Shown piece by piece: positions 8,222-16,614 of a stretch of 64,000 bases of DNA. The notes below the pieces were generated by a model that was not told the origin of the DNA, did not search any database, and saw only the letters and a program-made list of their open reading frames with translations. This DNA comes from Gillisia xinjiangensis (GTDB lineage Bacteria > Bacteroidota > Bacteroidia > Flavobacteriales > Flavobacteriaceae): positions 310,001 to 374,000 of the forward strand of contig NZ_JBKAHK010000003.1 in assembly GCF_046298265.1 (NCBI RefSeq). Reading direction: 5' to 3'. Made by a program: the position numbers and the translations under genes. How positions within the stretch are numbered: position 1 is the stretch's first letter; every line of letters starts with the position of its first letter.

Positions 8222-8455
8222 TGTCCGGTAAAGAGACAAGATCGTTCCGCCTTCTGCGTAACTGCAGGAACCAAGAAAAAAGACTTGATTTTAATTAACT
8301 GATAAACATTTAGGTATGATTTCAATTTTTTCAGAACACTTTAATTATCAGCATAATTGAAAAATTAAGAAAAGTAAGGTTTGTTTAATCAAAAAGCCCA
8401 TTGGAATGCCCAATGAATGTGAGGTTTCAGCTTTCACAAAAATGTTTATCGGTCA
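8222..8455 (+). repeat. R1 element copy 2 (complete, 234 bp)
   Basis: This is the most complete R1 copy. It begins TGTCCGGTAAA and ends TTTATCGGTCA, so its ends form an 11-bp terminal inverted repeat with two mismatches. It contains the AAGATCGTTCCGCC core, the TTAATTAACTGATAAACATT block and the inverted repeat CATTGG...CCAATG. There is no open frame. It sits directly after the small RNA terminator. Confidence 0.85.
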
Positions 8456-8681
8456 ACAATGAAAAAAACTGTAACAATTATAAAATTAAAGCGTCTTTTA
8501 TAGTAGAGACCTTTTAATTTTAAAAAACCACGTTCATCTATTATGCTATACAAAGTATTATTCATAACAAAATCAAAACCCTTGTGGCAAGCCACGAGCT
8601 ATGAATTGAAAAACACTTTTAAAAATTTGAGGCAAGAATCAAACCCTCAATGAGGGATTAACCATCAAAATCAATCAAAAA
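8456..8681. other. AT-rich leader region with two small palindromes
   Basis: This is the upstream region of the outer-membrane protein gene. It contains a hairpin GTGGC-AA-GCCAC near 8584 and CCCTC-AAT-GAGGG near 8644; the latter resembles the CCCTC-TTT-GAGGG palindrome at about 35958. I see no convincing promoter box or open frame. Confidence 0.4.
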
Positions 8682-11045
8682 ATGAAACATTTAATCTTAT
8701 TTGTAAGCCTCATCAGCTTCAGCATCAGTGCAGCTTTTCAAGCTCCAATCGAAATCAATATCGGGAACGTTTCCGGTGTAGTTCTGGATAAGGACCTTCA
8801 GGAACCTATTCCGTATGTAACTATTATCATTAATGACCTTGAAGGAAATTTGATCTCAGGAAATATTTCCCAGGAAGACGGAAGTTTTAATATAAAGGAT
8901 ATTCCGGCAGGAAAATACAATTTTCAGGCTCAGTTTATTGGATATAAAACCTATTCAAAAGAAATTGAGATTTCCAGGAATAACAGCACTGTAACTATTG
9001 GAACCATCTTTCTGGAAACGGATATTTCCATGCTGGACGATGTAAACATTATCGCAGAGCGCACTACCATAGAACAAAAAATAGACAGAAAAGTGATCAA
9101 TGTAGGGAAAGACTTAGCAACGTTGGGGCCTTCAGCTTCAGATATTATGGGAAATTTGCCAACGCTTACTGTAGATCAGGATGGGAACATCGCAATGCGC
9201 GGAAATGATAATGTTCGGATACTTGTAGACGGAAAACCAACCAACATTCCTGCAACCCAGCTTTTAAAGCAGCTTCCCAGTTCCTCGATTAAAAGCATTG
9301 AATTGATCACAAATCCTTCGGCCAAATATAATCCCGAAGGCATGAGTGGGATCATAAATATCCTTCTTCACAAAAATTCCAACCTGGGATTCAACGGGAA
9401 TTTGACCACAGGAATCACCCTTGGCAAGAACACCCGTTATAACGGATCTTTTAATACCAATTACCGCAGCGGAAAATTCAACTTTTACGCCAATATCGGG
9501 AGCAACTTTGGCAAAAGGGAAAACACTGGAAAAATTGACAATTTCACCAACAACTCTTCAGAAAATATATACTTTCTAAGTGACAGTCAATCCTATCTTT
9601 ATAAAATTGGAGTGGATTTTTACCTGGATGATAAGAACACCTTTTCGGTTTATACCAATCAGAATTACTTTATAGGGGAACCTACAGGGCGCATAAATAT
9701 ACTTTTTGAAGATGCACCTCAAAATAACATTTTCCAGCAATTTTACCTGGATGACAAAAACAATTCCGGTACCTATAATTTTGATTATAAAAGGGATTTT
9801 GCAAAAGAAGGCCACAACATTGAACTGGAAATCGACTATAACATCATAGACGGCTCCGAGCTGGCCAGATTCGAATTCCAGGGCACTGGTGGATTTATGG
9901 ACTACCGCGATGATGTGGATGATGACATTACCAATACCACAATAAACCTGGATTACATAAATCCTTTAAGTGAGAAATCAAAACTGGAACTTGGAGCCGA
10001 AGCACGGATAAGAAACAGCCGAAATCAATATGGAAGTAATAATCCAAATTTGGAGGATGCACTCTATAATTACGACAACAGTATCTACTCTTTTTACTCC
10101 ACTTTTGGACAAAATTTCGAGAAATGGTCGTATCAATTAGGAGCAAGACTTGAAAAGTATGATGTAGAAGCCATACTGAACGGAAATAAAGTTTTTGAGG
10201 ACGATTATATAACCGTGTATCCTACAGCATTTGCTTCTTATAAATTATCTGAAAAGAAATCCTTCCAGATGAGTTTTGGGCGAAGGGTAGACCGGCCCGG
10301 ATTAAACCAGGTAAATCCGGTTAGGGAATTCAGCACTCCAAGAATTACGGGGGTAGGAAATCCTGAACTGGATCCACAATTCACCAACTCTTTGGAATTG
10401 AATTATACCCAGAATTTTGAAAAAGGCAATTTCACCGGAGGCGTATTTTACCGAACTATTGAAAACGAGATCAATCAAACCATTTTACTTGACCCTGAAG
10501 ATCCATCCCGTTTGTTGCTTACGTTTATCAATGGTGGAAACAACAATGCCGCCGGGATTGAATTCTCAGGAAGTTATAAGCCGGTTAAATGGTGGAGTTT
10601 AAACCCCAGCCTGGAAGTATACAACAAAAATGAGCGGGGCGTTATAGGAATGGAAAGCGTAGAGGTAGAAAATACCGCATTTAACTTCAGGCTAAACCAG
10701 AGTTTTAATGCTACTGAAGATTTGACTTTTCAATTATTTGGATATTACCGAAGCCCAGCCAAAATGCTGCAGTTTAAAGCTGAAGAAATGTATTTTATCA
10801 ATGCCGGGGCCAGGTATAATTTTTTAGATGACAAAGCAACCATAAGCCTTAATTTTAATGATATTTTTAACACCCAACGATTCACTTTTGATGCCGATTT
10901 GCCATATAGGCAAAGAGGAAGCTTTAAACCTGAAAGTCAAACCGTATTTCTTGGATTTTCCTATAAATTCGGCGGTGGAAAAAATGGCGCTTTGAAACGT
11001 AAAAACCGCGATGATAATGAAAAAGAAGGCGGCGGATTATTTTAG
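8682..11045 (+). CDS. TonB-dependent-receptor-type outer membrane protein (OMP beta-barrel family)
   Basis: A 787-residue exported protein. A signal peptide (1-19) is followed by a carboxypeptidase-regulatory-like domain (about 28-110, VSGVVLDKDLQEPIPYVTI...GSFNIKDIPAGKYNFQAQFIGY), a plug domain (about 120-230, GNLPTLTVDQDGNIAMRGNDN...VDGKPT) and a long beta-barrel ending in aromatic-rich strands (VFLGFSYKFGG). This matches the Bacteroidota receptors without a SusD partner, which import or respond to unknown ligands. No susD-like gene or regulator is adjacent. A strong terminator follows at 11072. Confidence 0.88.
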   Translation: MKHLILFVSLISFSISAAFQAPIEINIGNVSGVVLDKDLQEPIPYVTIIINDLEGNLISGNISQEDGSFNIKDIPAGKYNFQAQFIGYKTYSKEIEISRNNSTVTIGTIFLETDISMLDDVNIIAERTTIEQKIDRKVINVGKDLATLGPSASDIMGNLPTLTVDQDGNIAMRGNDNVRILVDGKPTNIPATQLLKQLPSSSIKSIELITNPSAKYNPEGMSGIINILLHKNSNLGFNGNLTTGITLGKNTRYNGSFNTNYRSGKFNFYANIGSNFGKRENTGKIDNFTNNSSENIYFLSDSQSYLYKIGVDFYLDDKNTFSVYTNQNYFIGEPTGRINILFEDAPQNNIFQQFYLDDKNNSGTYNFDYKRDFAKEGHNIELEIDYNIIDGSELARFEFQGTGGFMDYRDDVDDDITNTTINLDYINPLSEKSKLELGAEARIRNSRNQYGSNNPNLEDALYNYDNSIYSFYSTFGQNFEKWSYQLGARLEKYDVEAILNGNKVFEDDYITVYPTAFASYKLSEKKSFQMSFGRRVDRPGLNQVNPVREFSTPRITGVGNPELDPQFTNSLELNYTQNFEKGNFTGGVFYRTIENEINQTILLDPEDPSRLLLTFINGGNNNAAGIEFSGSYKPVKWWSLNPSLEVYNKNERGVIGMESVEVENTAFNFRLNQSFNATEDLTFQLFGYYRSPAKMLQFKAEEMYFINAGARYNFLDDKATISLNFNDIFNTQRFTFDADLPYRQRGSFKPESQTVFLGFSYKFGGGKNGALKRKNRDDNEKEGGGLF

Positions 11046-11071
11046 TTAGTTTTTGTTGATTTGGTTAGTTG

Positions 11072-11104
11072 AAAACCCGCAATCTATTTGGTGATGCGGG
11101 TTTT
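11072..11104 (+). terminator. Intrinsic terminator after the outer membrane protein gene
   Basis: Stem AAACCCGC/GCGGGTTT with a 15-base loop followed by T residues, 27 bases past the stop codon. Confidence 0.75.
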
Positions 11105-11195
11105 GTATTCAATTACTATTTAATTTCGAACCCAAGTGGGAAGAAGGATTTTATTCTAAAAGACGTCCCTGATTAGTGTTGACCGGTTTTAGATA

Positions 11196-12038
11196 TTAAT
11201 TTTCATTATCAAAAATAGTAATTATTGGTCGTTCTTCTGTTTTGAGGGTTGACCAATAATTAATAAAATCATTTGGGCTTCTTTTCTTTAAATGACAGTG
11301 TGATCTTTTGTTGTTATAGTTGTTTACGGATTTCTTTACTTGGCCTTTTAATTGGTTAAAGGTTTGTGGTTTCCAATGATCCAGGTATTCTTCTTTTATC
11401 GTTCTGTTGATTCTCTCAGCATAAGCGTTGTCCTGTGCACTTAAAGCCATGCTTATTGTAGTGGTTTGTGATTTTAAAAGATCAGGATAAGCCTTATAAG
11501 TATACTGACTTCCTCTGTCCGAGTGATGGATCCTTGGAGCTTTATTCTCTTTTAAAGCCATCCTCAGAGCCTTGAGATTTGCTGTTCCTCTCATATGATC
11601 GGACACTGCATAACCAACAATTTTCTTCGTATAAACATCTATAATAAAGACTGCATAATAAAATTTATCTCCAACCTTGTAGTAAGTAATATCGCTTTGC
11701 CATACCACCGAAGGTGCATTGATTTCTATACCTTTAATTTTATTTGGATAGTAGATCTTACCCGCAATGGTAGTGCGTCTGTAATTCTTTTTTCTCTTCA
11801 AGCGATATCCTAACTGCATAAAGGTTTCTACAAAGCGGTCCCTGCCAATAAAATTAGGTTTAAGCGTGTAATACATTTTCTCCACCCCACAACCAGGATG
11901 ATCTCTACGAATATCATCAGCTTCAGACATTAATTCCGTCAAACGAGAATCGAACACAATTTGCCTTCGTTCATATTGATGTACAGCCTGTTTACTGATT
12001 CCGATTCCTTCATAGAGTTGGTTCATAGAATAACTCAT
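11196..12038 (-). CDS. IS3-family transposase OrfB (DDE integrase domain)
   Basis: A 280-residue protein with an N-terminal HTH_21-like region (IRRDHPGCGVEKMYYTLKP) and an rve integrase core (about 105-265). Catalytic residues are visible: first Asp in VWQSDITYY, second Asp in HHSDRGSQYT and Glu in YAERINRTIKEEYL. Its ATG overlaps the TGA of OrfA within an A-rich run (AAGAAAAAATGA) and lies in the -1 frame. A full-length OrfAB product could therefore arise by -1 frameshifting on the A run, as in other IS3 elements, with re-initiation as the alternative. Confidence 0.92.
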   Translation of the reverse strand: MSYSMNQLYEGIGISKQAVHQYERRQIVFDSRLTELMSEADDIRRDHPGCGVEKMYYTLKPNFIGRDRFVETFMQLGYRLKRKKNYRRTTIAGKIYYPNKIKGIEINAPSVVWQSDITYYKVGDKFYYAVFIIDVYTKKIVGYAVSDHMRGTANLKALRMALKENKAPRIHHSDRGSQYTYKAYPDLLKSQTTTISMALSAQDNAYAERINRTIKEEYLDHWKPQTFNQLKGQVKKSVNNYNNKRSHCHLKKRSPNDFINYWSTLKTEERPIITIFDNEN

Positions 12039-12433
12039 TTTTTCTTTGTTTTCCCTGAACCAGTTGATTGTGGGGTGTTGAAGTTTTTTTTAATGTCAAT
12101 ATCAAGCTCTGTTTTGGCCAGTTCAATCATCTTTTCAAGATAATCCAGCTGTATCTGCTTACGCCCTAAGGCTGCCTCCAGTTCTTTAGTTCTGGCTTCC
12201 AGTTCCTGCATTTTTTTACTGCTACTTTCTTTCATTTCTACGACTCTAAAACCTTTCTCGTTAAAGGTAGAAAATTTATAGATCCAGGAATAAATAGTAG
12301 GGTTGGCTATTCCGTGAAGCTTCTCTAATTGAGGAACACTAAATTTTCCACTTTCAAAATCCGCTACGATTTGTTTCTTAAATTCATCAGAGTATTTCCG
12401 ATGCTTCTGCAATAATCTTACATTTGATTTCAT
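12035..12433 (-). CDS. IS3-family transposase OrfA (HTH, leucine zipper)
   Basis: A 132-residue basic protein. The helix-turn-helix lies at about 15-55 (YSDEFKKQIVADFESGKFSV...IANPTIYSWIYKF) and a heptad-rich coiled coil at about 70-115 (MQELEARTKELEAALGRKQI). OrfA binds the terminal inverted repeats in this family. It ends GKTKKK-stop over the A-rich slippery sequence shared with OrfB. Confidence 0.9.
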   Translation of the reverse strand: MKSNVRLLQKHRKYSDEFKKQIVADFESGKFSVPQLEKLHGIANPTIYSWIYKFSTFNEKGFRVVEMKESSSKKMQELEARTKELEAALGRKQIQLDYLEKMIELAKTELDIDIKKNFNTPQSTGSGKTKKK

Positions 12434-12564
12434 ATAAAGCTGACTTTAGTGGTCAACCTATATCAGAGACGTACAACGTACAATTGTCTTGATTCCTAAT
12501 TCTTGATTCTTTTGTCTATTTTCTATGATCTCTTTTCTATTTTCTAACCTCTCAAATCTAAAAA

Positions 12565-13575
12565 TTACCACTCGATAATTGCGCTTCCCCAGGTAAATCC
12601 ACTTCCAAAAGCTGCCAGAACCACCAGGTCTCCCTGTTTTATTTTTCCGTTTTCCCAGGCTTCTGTTAAAGCAATAGGAATGGAAGCTGCGGTAGTATTA
12701 CCATATTTCTGAATATTATTATATACCTGCGAGTCCTTGAGCTTAAATTTTTGCTGAACAAATTGTGAAATTCGAAGATTCGCCTGATGAGGGATTAGCA
12801 TATCTATATCACTTACCTCTAGCCCATTGGCATTTAATCCTTCCACGATAACTTCAGAAAAGCGTTGGATCGCATTCTTGAAAACAAACTGTCCGTTCAT
12901 ATGAGGGTAATAAGGAATATCATCTCCCTGCGGATTTTCAGCAATAATCTGTGGAACCCAGTATTCTGTACTTGGCCCTCTTAAGGAAAGTTCCATCGCG
13001 TTCTTTCCTTCAGAGTGCAAATGGGTGGAAAGTATCCCCTGGCTGATATGATCTGTCCTTGTTAAAACCGCAGCTCCTGCTCCATCCCCGAAAATTACGG
13101 AGATAGATCGGCCACGATCTGTAAAATCAAGTCCGCCGCTATGGTTTTCACTGCCAATAACCAGGATGTTTTTATACATGCCGGTTTTGATAAATTGATC
13201 GGCCACGGAAAGTCCATAAATAAACCCGCTGCACTGGTTTCGAACATCCAAGGCAGGAATTGTCTTTATATCGAGCATTTCCTGAACCTGCACCCCACAA
13301 CCCGGAAAATAATAATCGGGACTTAGTGTAGCAAAAACGATCATTTCTATATCATCCTTGGCAATTCCCGAGCGTTCTATAGCTATCCTGGCAGCTTTGG
13401 CCCCCATAGTAGCCGTTGAATTGCCGTCACCTTTTTTGATATGTCTGCGTTCCTGGATCCCTGTTCTTTCCTGGATCCAGGCATCATTGGTATCCATCAG
13501 TTTTGAAAGATCGTCGTTAGTTACCACATTTTCGGGCAAATAACTCCCCAAACCGGCAATTTTAGATTGATACAT
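12565..13575 (-). CDS. 3-oxoacyl-ACP synthase III (KAS III/FabH family)
   Basis: A 336-residue thiolase-fold condensing enzyme. The Cys-His-Asn triad is visible: Cys115 in RNQCSGFIYGL, His in LIPHQANLRI and Asn in YGNTTAASIP. KAS III condenses a CoA-activated primer with malonyl-ACP to start fatty acid synthesis. Flavobacteria often carry several paralogues and this one is not next to plsX or rpmF, so calling it the housekeeping FabH would be inference. It is divergent from the S9 peptidase gene. Confidence 0.88.
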   Translation of the reverse strand: MYQSKIAGLGSYLPENVVTNDDLSKLMDTNDAWIQERTGIQERRHIKKGDGNSTATMGAKAARIAIERSGIAKDDIEMIVFATLSPDYYFPGCGVQVQEMLDIKTIPALDVRNQCSGFIYGLSVADQFIKTGMYKNILVIGSENHSGGLDFTDRGRSISVIFGDGAGAAVLTRTDHISQGILSTHLHSEGKNAMELSLRGPSTEYWVPQIIAENPQGDDIPYYPHMNGQFVFKNAIQRFSEVIVEGLNANGLEVSDIDMLIPHQANLRISQFVQQKFKLKDSQVYNNIQKYGNTTAASIPIALTEAWENGKIKQGDLVVLAAFGSGFTWGSAIIEW

Positions 13576-13714
13576 AGTTGAAGAAATTATGAGATTATTA
13601 TTATTTATGACTAAATTTAGGCTTTAATACATTTTTGCCTTGCAATATAAGAAAGATTAACCTCTACCTCCTTATTTATTGCCGCGCTTTTATAACCCTT
13701 TAATTTTAAAATTT

Positions 13715-16171
13715 ATGAAGAAATTATTTTTCTGTTTTCTTGCGATAAGTTTCCTGTTTACGGCAACGGCTCAGGAAAACCTGACGTATCAGAAACCGCC
13801 ACAGGAAATCCTGGAGCTGGTAGATGTTCCTCTTGCTCCAACAACAATTATTGACAGCAAAGGTGAAATGATGGTCTTTTTGTACCGTGATCAATATAAA
13901 TCCATAGCAGAATTAAGTGAAACCGAAATGCGTTTGGGCGGTCTGCGAATAAATCCTGTTACAAACATTAACAGCCGTGCAACATTTTATAACAATGTTC
14001 AGGTGAAAGCGGTAAATTCCAAGGAACCTATGGAGGTGAAAGGATTACCTGCAAATCCGAAGTTAACCAATTTCACCTGGTCTCCGGATGAAACTAAAAT
14101 CGCGATGACCCATACATCCGATACCGGTGTTGAACTTTGGGTATTGGAAATCTCCACAGGACAGGCAAGAAAATTAACCGAAGGAAATTTGAATGCAAAT
14201 ATGCGGGATGTTATCAATTGGTTCAAGGATAATTCAGCCGTGCTGGTAAAAATGATTCCGGAGAGCCGAAAAGAATTGATAAACACTGCAACAGCAATTC
14301 CCGAAGGCCCAACAGTTTCAGTTAGCGACGGAAGCAAAGCTCAAAACAGAACCTATCAGGATCTTTTGCAAAATCCTAATGATGAATATAATTTTGAACA
14401 ACTCGCAAAAGCTTCCCTGGTAAAAGTTTCCATGAATGGAACAAAAAAAGAATGGAAAGACGCAAGAATGTATAGCAGCATCTCCTTCTCTCCTGATGGG
14501 AATTTCGTCATGGTTACATCCATTAAAAAGCCTTTTTCCTATTTGGTCCCTTATTACAGATTTCCTTCAGAAAGCATTATTTATGACAAGGAAGGGAAAG
14601 AGATATCCAAAGTGAATGACGTTCCTTTAATTGAAGATCTTCCGCAGGGTTTTATGGCTGAAAGAGAAGGAAGACGGGACTTTTCCTGGAGAAACGACGT
14701 ACCGGCTACCCTGGTGTATGCCAAGGTATTGGATGGCGGAGATCCTGAAAATGAAGTTGCATTTCGCGATGAAGTATTTTTGCTGAATGCGCCCTTTAAA
14801 GGAGAAGGAAAATCTATCCTGAAGACAAAAGATCGATTTTCAGGAATAACCTGGGGTAATAATAACACCGCTATTGCATATGACAGGTGGTGGAACAACA
14901 GAAATACCCGAACCTATGTATTTGATCCCTCTCAGCCAAATAAAACACCCAAGGTGCTGTTTAACCGAAATTATCAGGACAGGTACAGCGATCCGGGAAG
15001 TTTTGTTACAAAAAAGAATCAATTTGGAGCATCTGTGCTTTCCATGGATGCTAACAAGGCTTTCTTATTGGGGGATGGTTTTTCTGAAGAAGGACAATTT
15101 CCTTTTGTAGATGAGATCAATTTGGAGACCGGGGAAACCAAAAGATTGTATCGGTCTGAATATACCGACAAAAAAGAATCTCTTGTAGAAGCGATCGATA
15201 TAAAGAATGGAAAACTTTTAGTTCGCATAGAAGCATCTGCAGAATATCCAAATTATTATATCAGGAATATTAAAGCTAAAAATGGTCTTACACAAATCAC
15301 CAATTTTGTGAATCCTTTTAAAGCCTTGGAAGATGTTAGTAAGGAAGTAATCATTTACAAAAGAGATGACGGACTGGAATTAAGCGGCACACTCTACCTT
15401 CCTGCCAATTATGATAAAAATTCCGGGAAGAAATTACCGATGATTCTTTGGGCTTATCCAAGGGAATTTAAAGATAAAGCCTCTGCCGGGCAAAACACTT
15501 CGAATGCAAATGACTTCACCTATCCGTATTACGGCTCTCCAATTTACTGGGTAAACCGTGGGTATGTTGTTTTAGATGATGCCGCTTTTCCAATTGTGGG
15601 AGAAGGTGACGAACAGCCAAATGACAGTTTTAGAACACAACTTGTTGCAAACGGAAAAGCAGCCATAGATGCGGTAGCTGAATTTGGATATATAGACCGG
15701 GATCGCGTTGCGGTTGGTGGACACAGTTATGGCGCATTTATGACCGCAAACCTACTGTCACATTCTAATTTATTTGCAGCGGGAATTGCCAGGAGCGGAG
15801 CATATAACAGGACTTTAACTCCATTTGGTTTTCAAAGCGAGGAACGAAATTACTGGGAAGCACCAGAAGTGTACTATGGAATGTCCCCCTTTATGCACGC
15901 CGAAAAGATGAAAACCCCTTTATTGCTAATTCATGGAGAAGCCGATAATAATTCCGGTACCTATCCAATGCAAAGTGAACGATACTTCAACGCTTTAAAA
16001 GGTTTGGGAGCAACTGCCCGTTTGGTGATGCTTCCAAAGGAAAGCCACGGTTACAGCGCAAAAGAATCGGTATTACACGTGCTTTGGGAACAAGACCAAT
16101 GGCTTGAAAAATACGTGAAAAACAAAGAGAAAACATCTATAGAACAACCTGAAGAAGTGATGAAGAATTAA
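13715..16171 (+). CDS. Secreted S9-family serine peptidase (prolyl oligopeptidase type)
   Basis: An 818-residue exported protein starting MKKLFFCFLAISFLFTATAQ, a clear signal peptide; an upstream in-frame TTG at 13679 is not needed. A beta-propeller-like region (about 30-570) contains repeated SPD(E/G)-type motifs. An alpha/beta-hydrolase domain (about 580-810) has the nucleophile in GGHSYGAFM, an Asp in HGEADNNSG and a His in KESHGY. Relatives are periplasmic dipeptidyl or glutamyl peptidases used in protein scavenging; cleavage specificity cannot be read from sequence. R1 copy 3 and a terminator follow. Confidence 0.9.
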   Translation: MKKLFFCFLAISFLFTATAQENLTYQKPPQEILELVDVPLAPTTIIDSKGEMMVFLYRDQYKSIAELSETEMRLGGLRINPVTNINSRATFYNNVQVKAVNSKEPMEVKGLPANPKLTNFTWSPDETKIAMTHTSDTGVELWVLEISTGQARKLTEGNLNANMRDVINWFKDNSAVLVKMIPESRKELINTATAIPEGPTVSVSDGSKAQNRTYQDLLQNPNDEYNFEQLAKASLVKVSMNGTKKEWKDARMYSSISFSPDGNFVMVTSIKKPFSYLVPYYRFPSESIIYDKEGKEISKVNDVPLIEDLPQGFMAEREGRRDFSWRNDVPATLVYAKVLDGGDPENEVAFRDEVFLLNAPFKGEGKSILKTKDRFSGITWGNNNTAIAYDRWWNNRNTRTYVFDPSQPNKTPKVLFNRNYQDRYSDPGSFVTKKNQFGASVLSMDANKAFLLGDGFSEEGQFPFVDEINLETGETKRLYRSEYTDKKESLVEAIDIKNGKLLVRIEASAEYPNYYIRNIKAKNGLTQITNFVNPFKALEDVSKEVIIYKRDDGLELSGTLYLPANYDKNSGKKLPMILWAYPREFKDKASAGQNTSNANDFTYPYYGSPIYWVNRGYVVLDDAAFPIVGEGDEQPNDSFRTQLVANGKAAIDAVAEFGYIDRDRVAVGGHSYGAFMTANLLSHSNLFAAGIARSGAYNRTLTPFGFQSEERNYWEAPEVYYGMSPFMHAEKMKTPLLLIHGEADNNSGTYPMQSERYFNALKGLGATARLVMLPKESHGYSAKESVLHVLWEQDQWLEKYVKNKEKTSIEQPEEVMKN

Positions 16172-16199
16172 GGATTTTAAGACTGTTTCAGTACAGTAA

Positions 16200-16313
16200 T
16201 TCCGGTTGAGAATCAAGATCGTTCCGCCTTTGGCGTAACTGAAAGAAACAAGAACCAAGACTTAATTTTATCTGAAATTAAATTTCAGCTTTAATAAAAA
16301 CGTTTACCGGACA
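16200..16313 (+). repeat. R1 element copy 3 (internally deleted, 114 bp)
   Basis: Both ends of R1 are present: TTCCGGTTGAGAATCAAGATCG at the left (terminus mutated) and TTTACCGGACA at the right, which is the exact inverse of TGTCCGGTAAA. The middle 120 bases found in copy 2 are missing. Preserved ends with a lost interior are typical of miniature inverted-repeat elements. It lies between the S9 peptidase stop codon and its terminator. Confidence 0.8.
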
Positions 16314-16330
16314 ACCATATTTTTATTATA

Positions 16331-16367
16331 AAAAGCTTGCAAAACTTTGGTTTATGCAGGCTTTTTT
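16331..16367 (+). terminator. Intrinsic terminator after the S9 peptidase/R1 copy 3
   Basis: Eleven-base arms AAAAGCTTGCA and TGCAGGCTTTT (one wobble pair) with a T run after the right arm. Confidence 0.75.
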
Positions 16368-16424
16368 GATTTCTAAAAATCAATGTGGAATGAAATCATT
16401 CTCAAAGGTTGTCTCCGAATTAAA

Positions 16425-16525
16425 AATCCAAGCCCTCGAAGGGGCGTAATCTGCCAATATCCCGTGAAGCGGGATGAAATAGCAATGTCAAAACATCCTA
16501 GCCCTGACAGGGCGTAATAATTCCC
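16425..16525. repeat. Cluster of three REP-like palindromes
   Basis: Three short hairpin units lie within 100 bases: CCCTCGAAGGGG, ATCCCGTGAAGCGGGAT and GCCCTGACAGGGC. The first and third are each followed by CGTAAT. The shared CGTAAT tail and palindromic cores suggest REP-like extragenic repeats. No coding frame is present in the 300 bases between the terminator at 16367 and the ABC1 kinase gene. Confidence 0.55.
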
Positions 16526-16614
16526 TATTTCAAAATTCAGGTAGCTCTATAAATGCAGAGAGCGTGACCATAAGTAGCCACACCCTCCTAACAACCTAAC
16601 CAATAAAAAAAAAT

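Larger units (their letters stand above)
11167..12466 (-). mobile_element. IS3-family insertion sequence (about 1.3 kb)
   Basis: Two overlapping transposase frames are bounded by imperfect inverted ends: the left reads CTGATTAGTGTTGACC and the right, complemented, CTGATATAGGTTGACC. The hexamer AGACGT occurs directly at both outer edges (11161-11166 and 12467-12472) and may be the target duplication. It contains the palindrome ACGT, so the exact ends are uncertain by a few bases. Both reading frames are intact, so the element could be active. It lies between the outer membrane protein gene and the KAS III gene and interrupts no recognisable gene. Confidence 0.85.

Noticed and set aside
11167..12466. 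IS3 element as part of a composite transposon or island
   Set aside because: No second copy in the window and no cargo genes; flanking genes are ordinary chromosomal genes.
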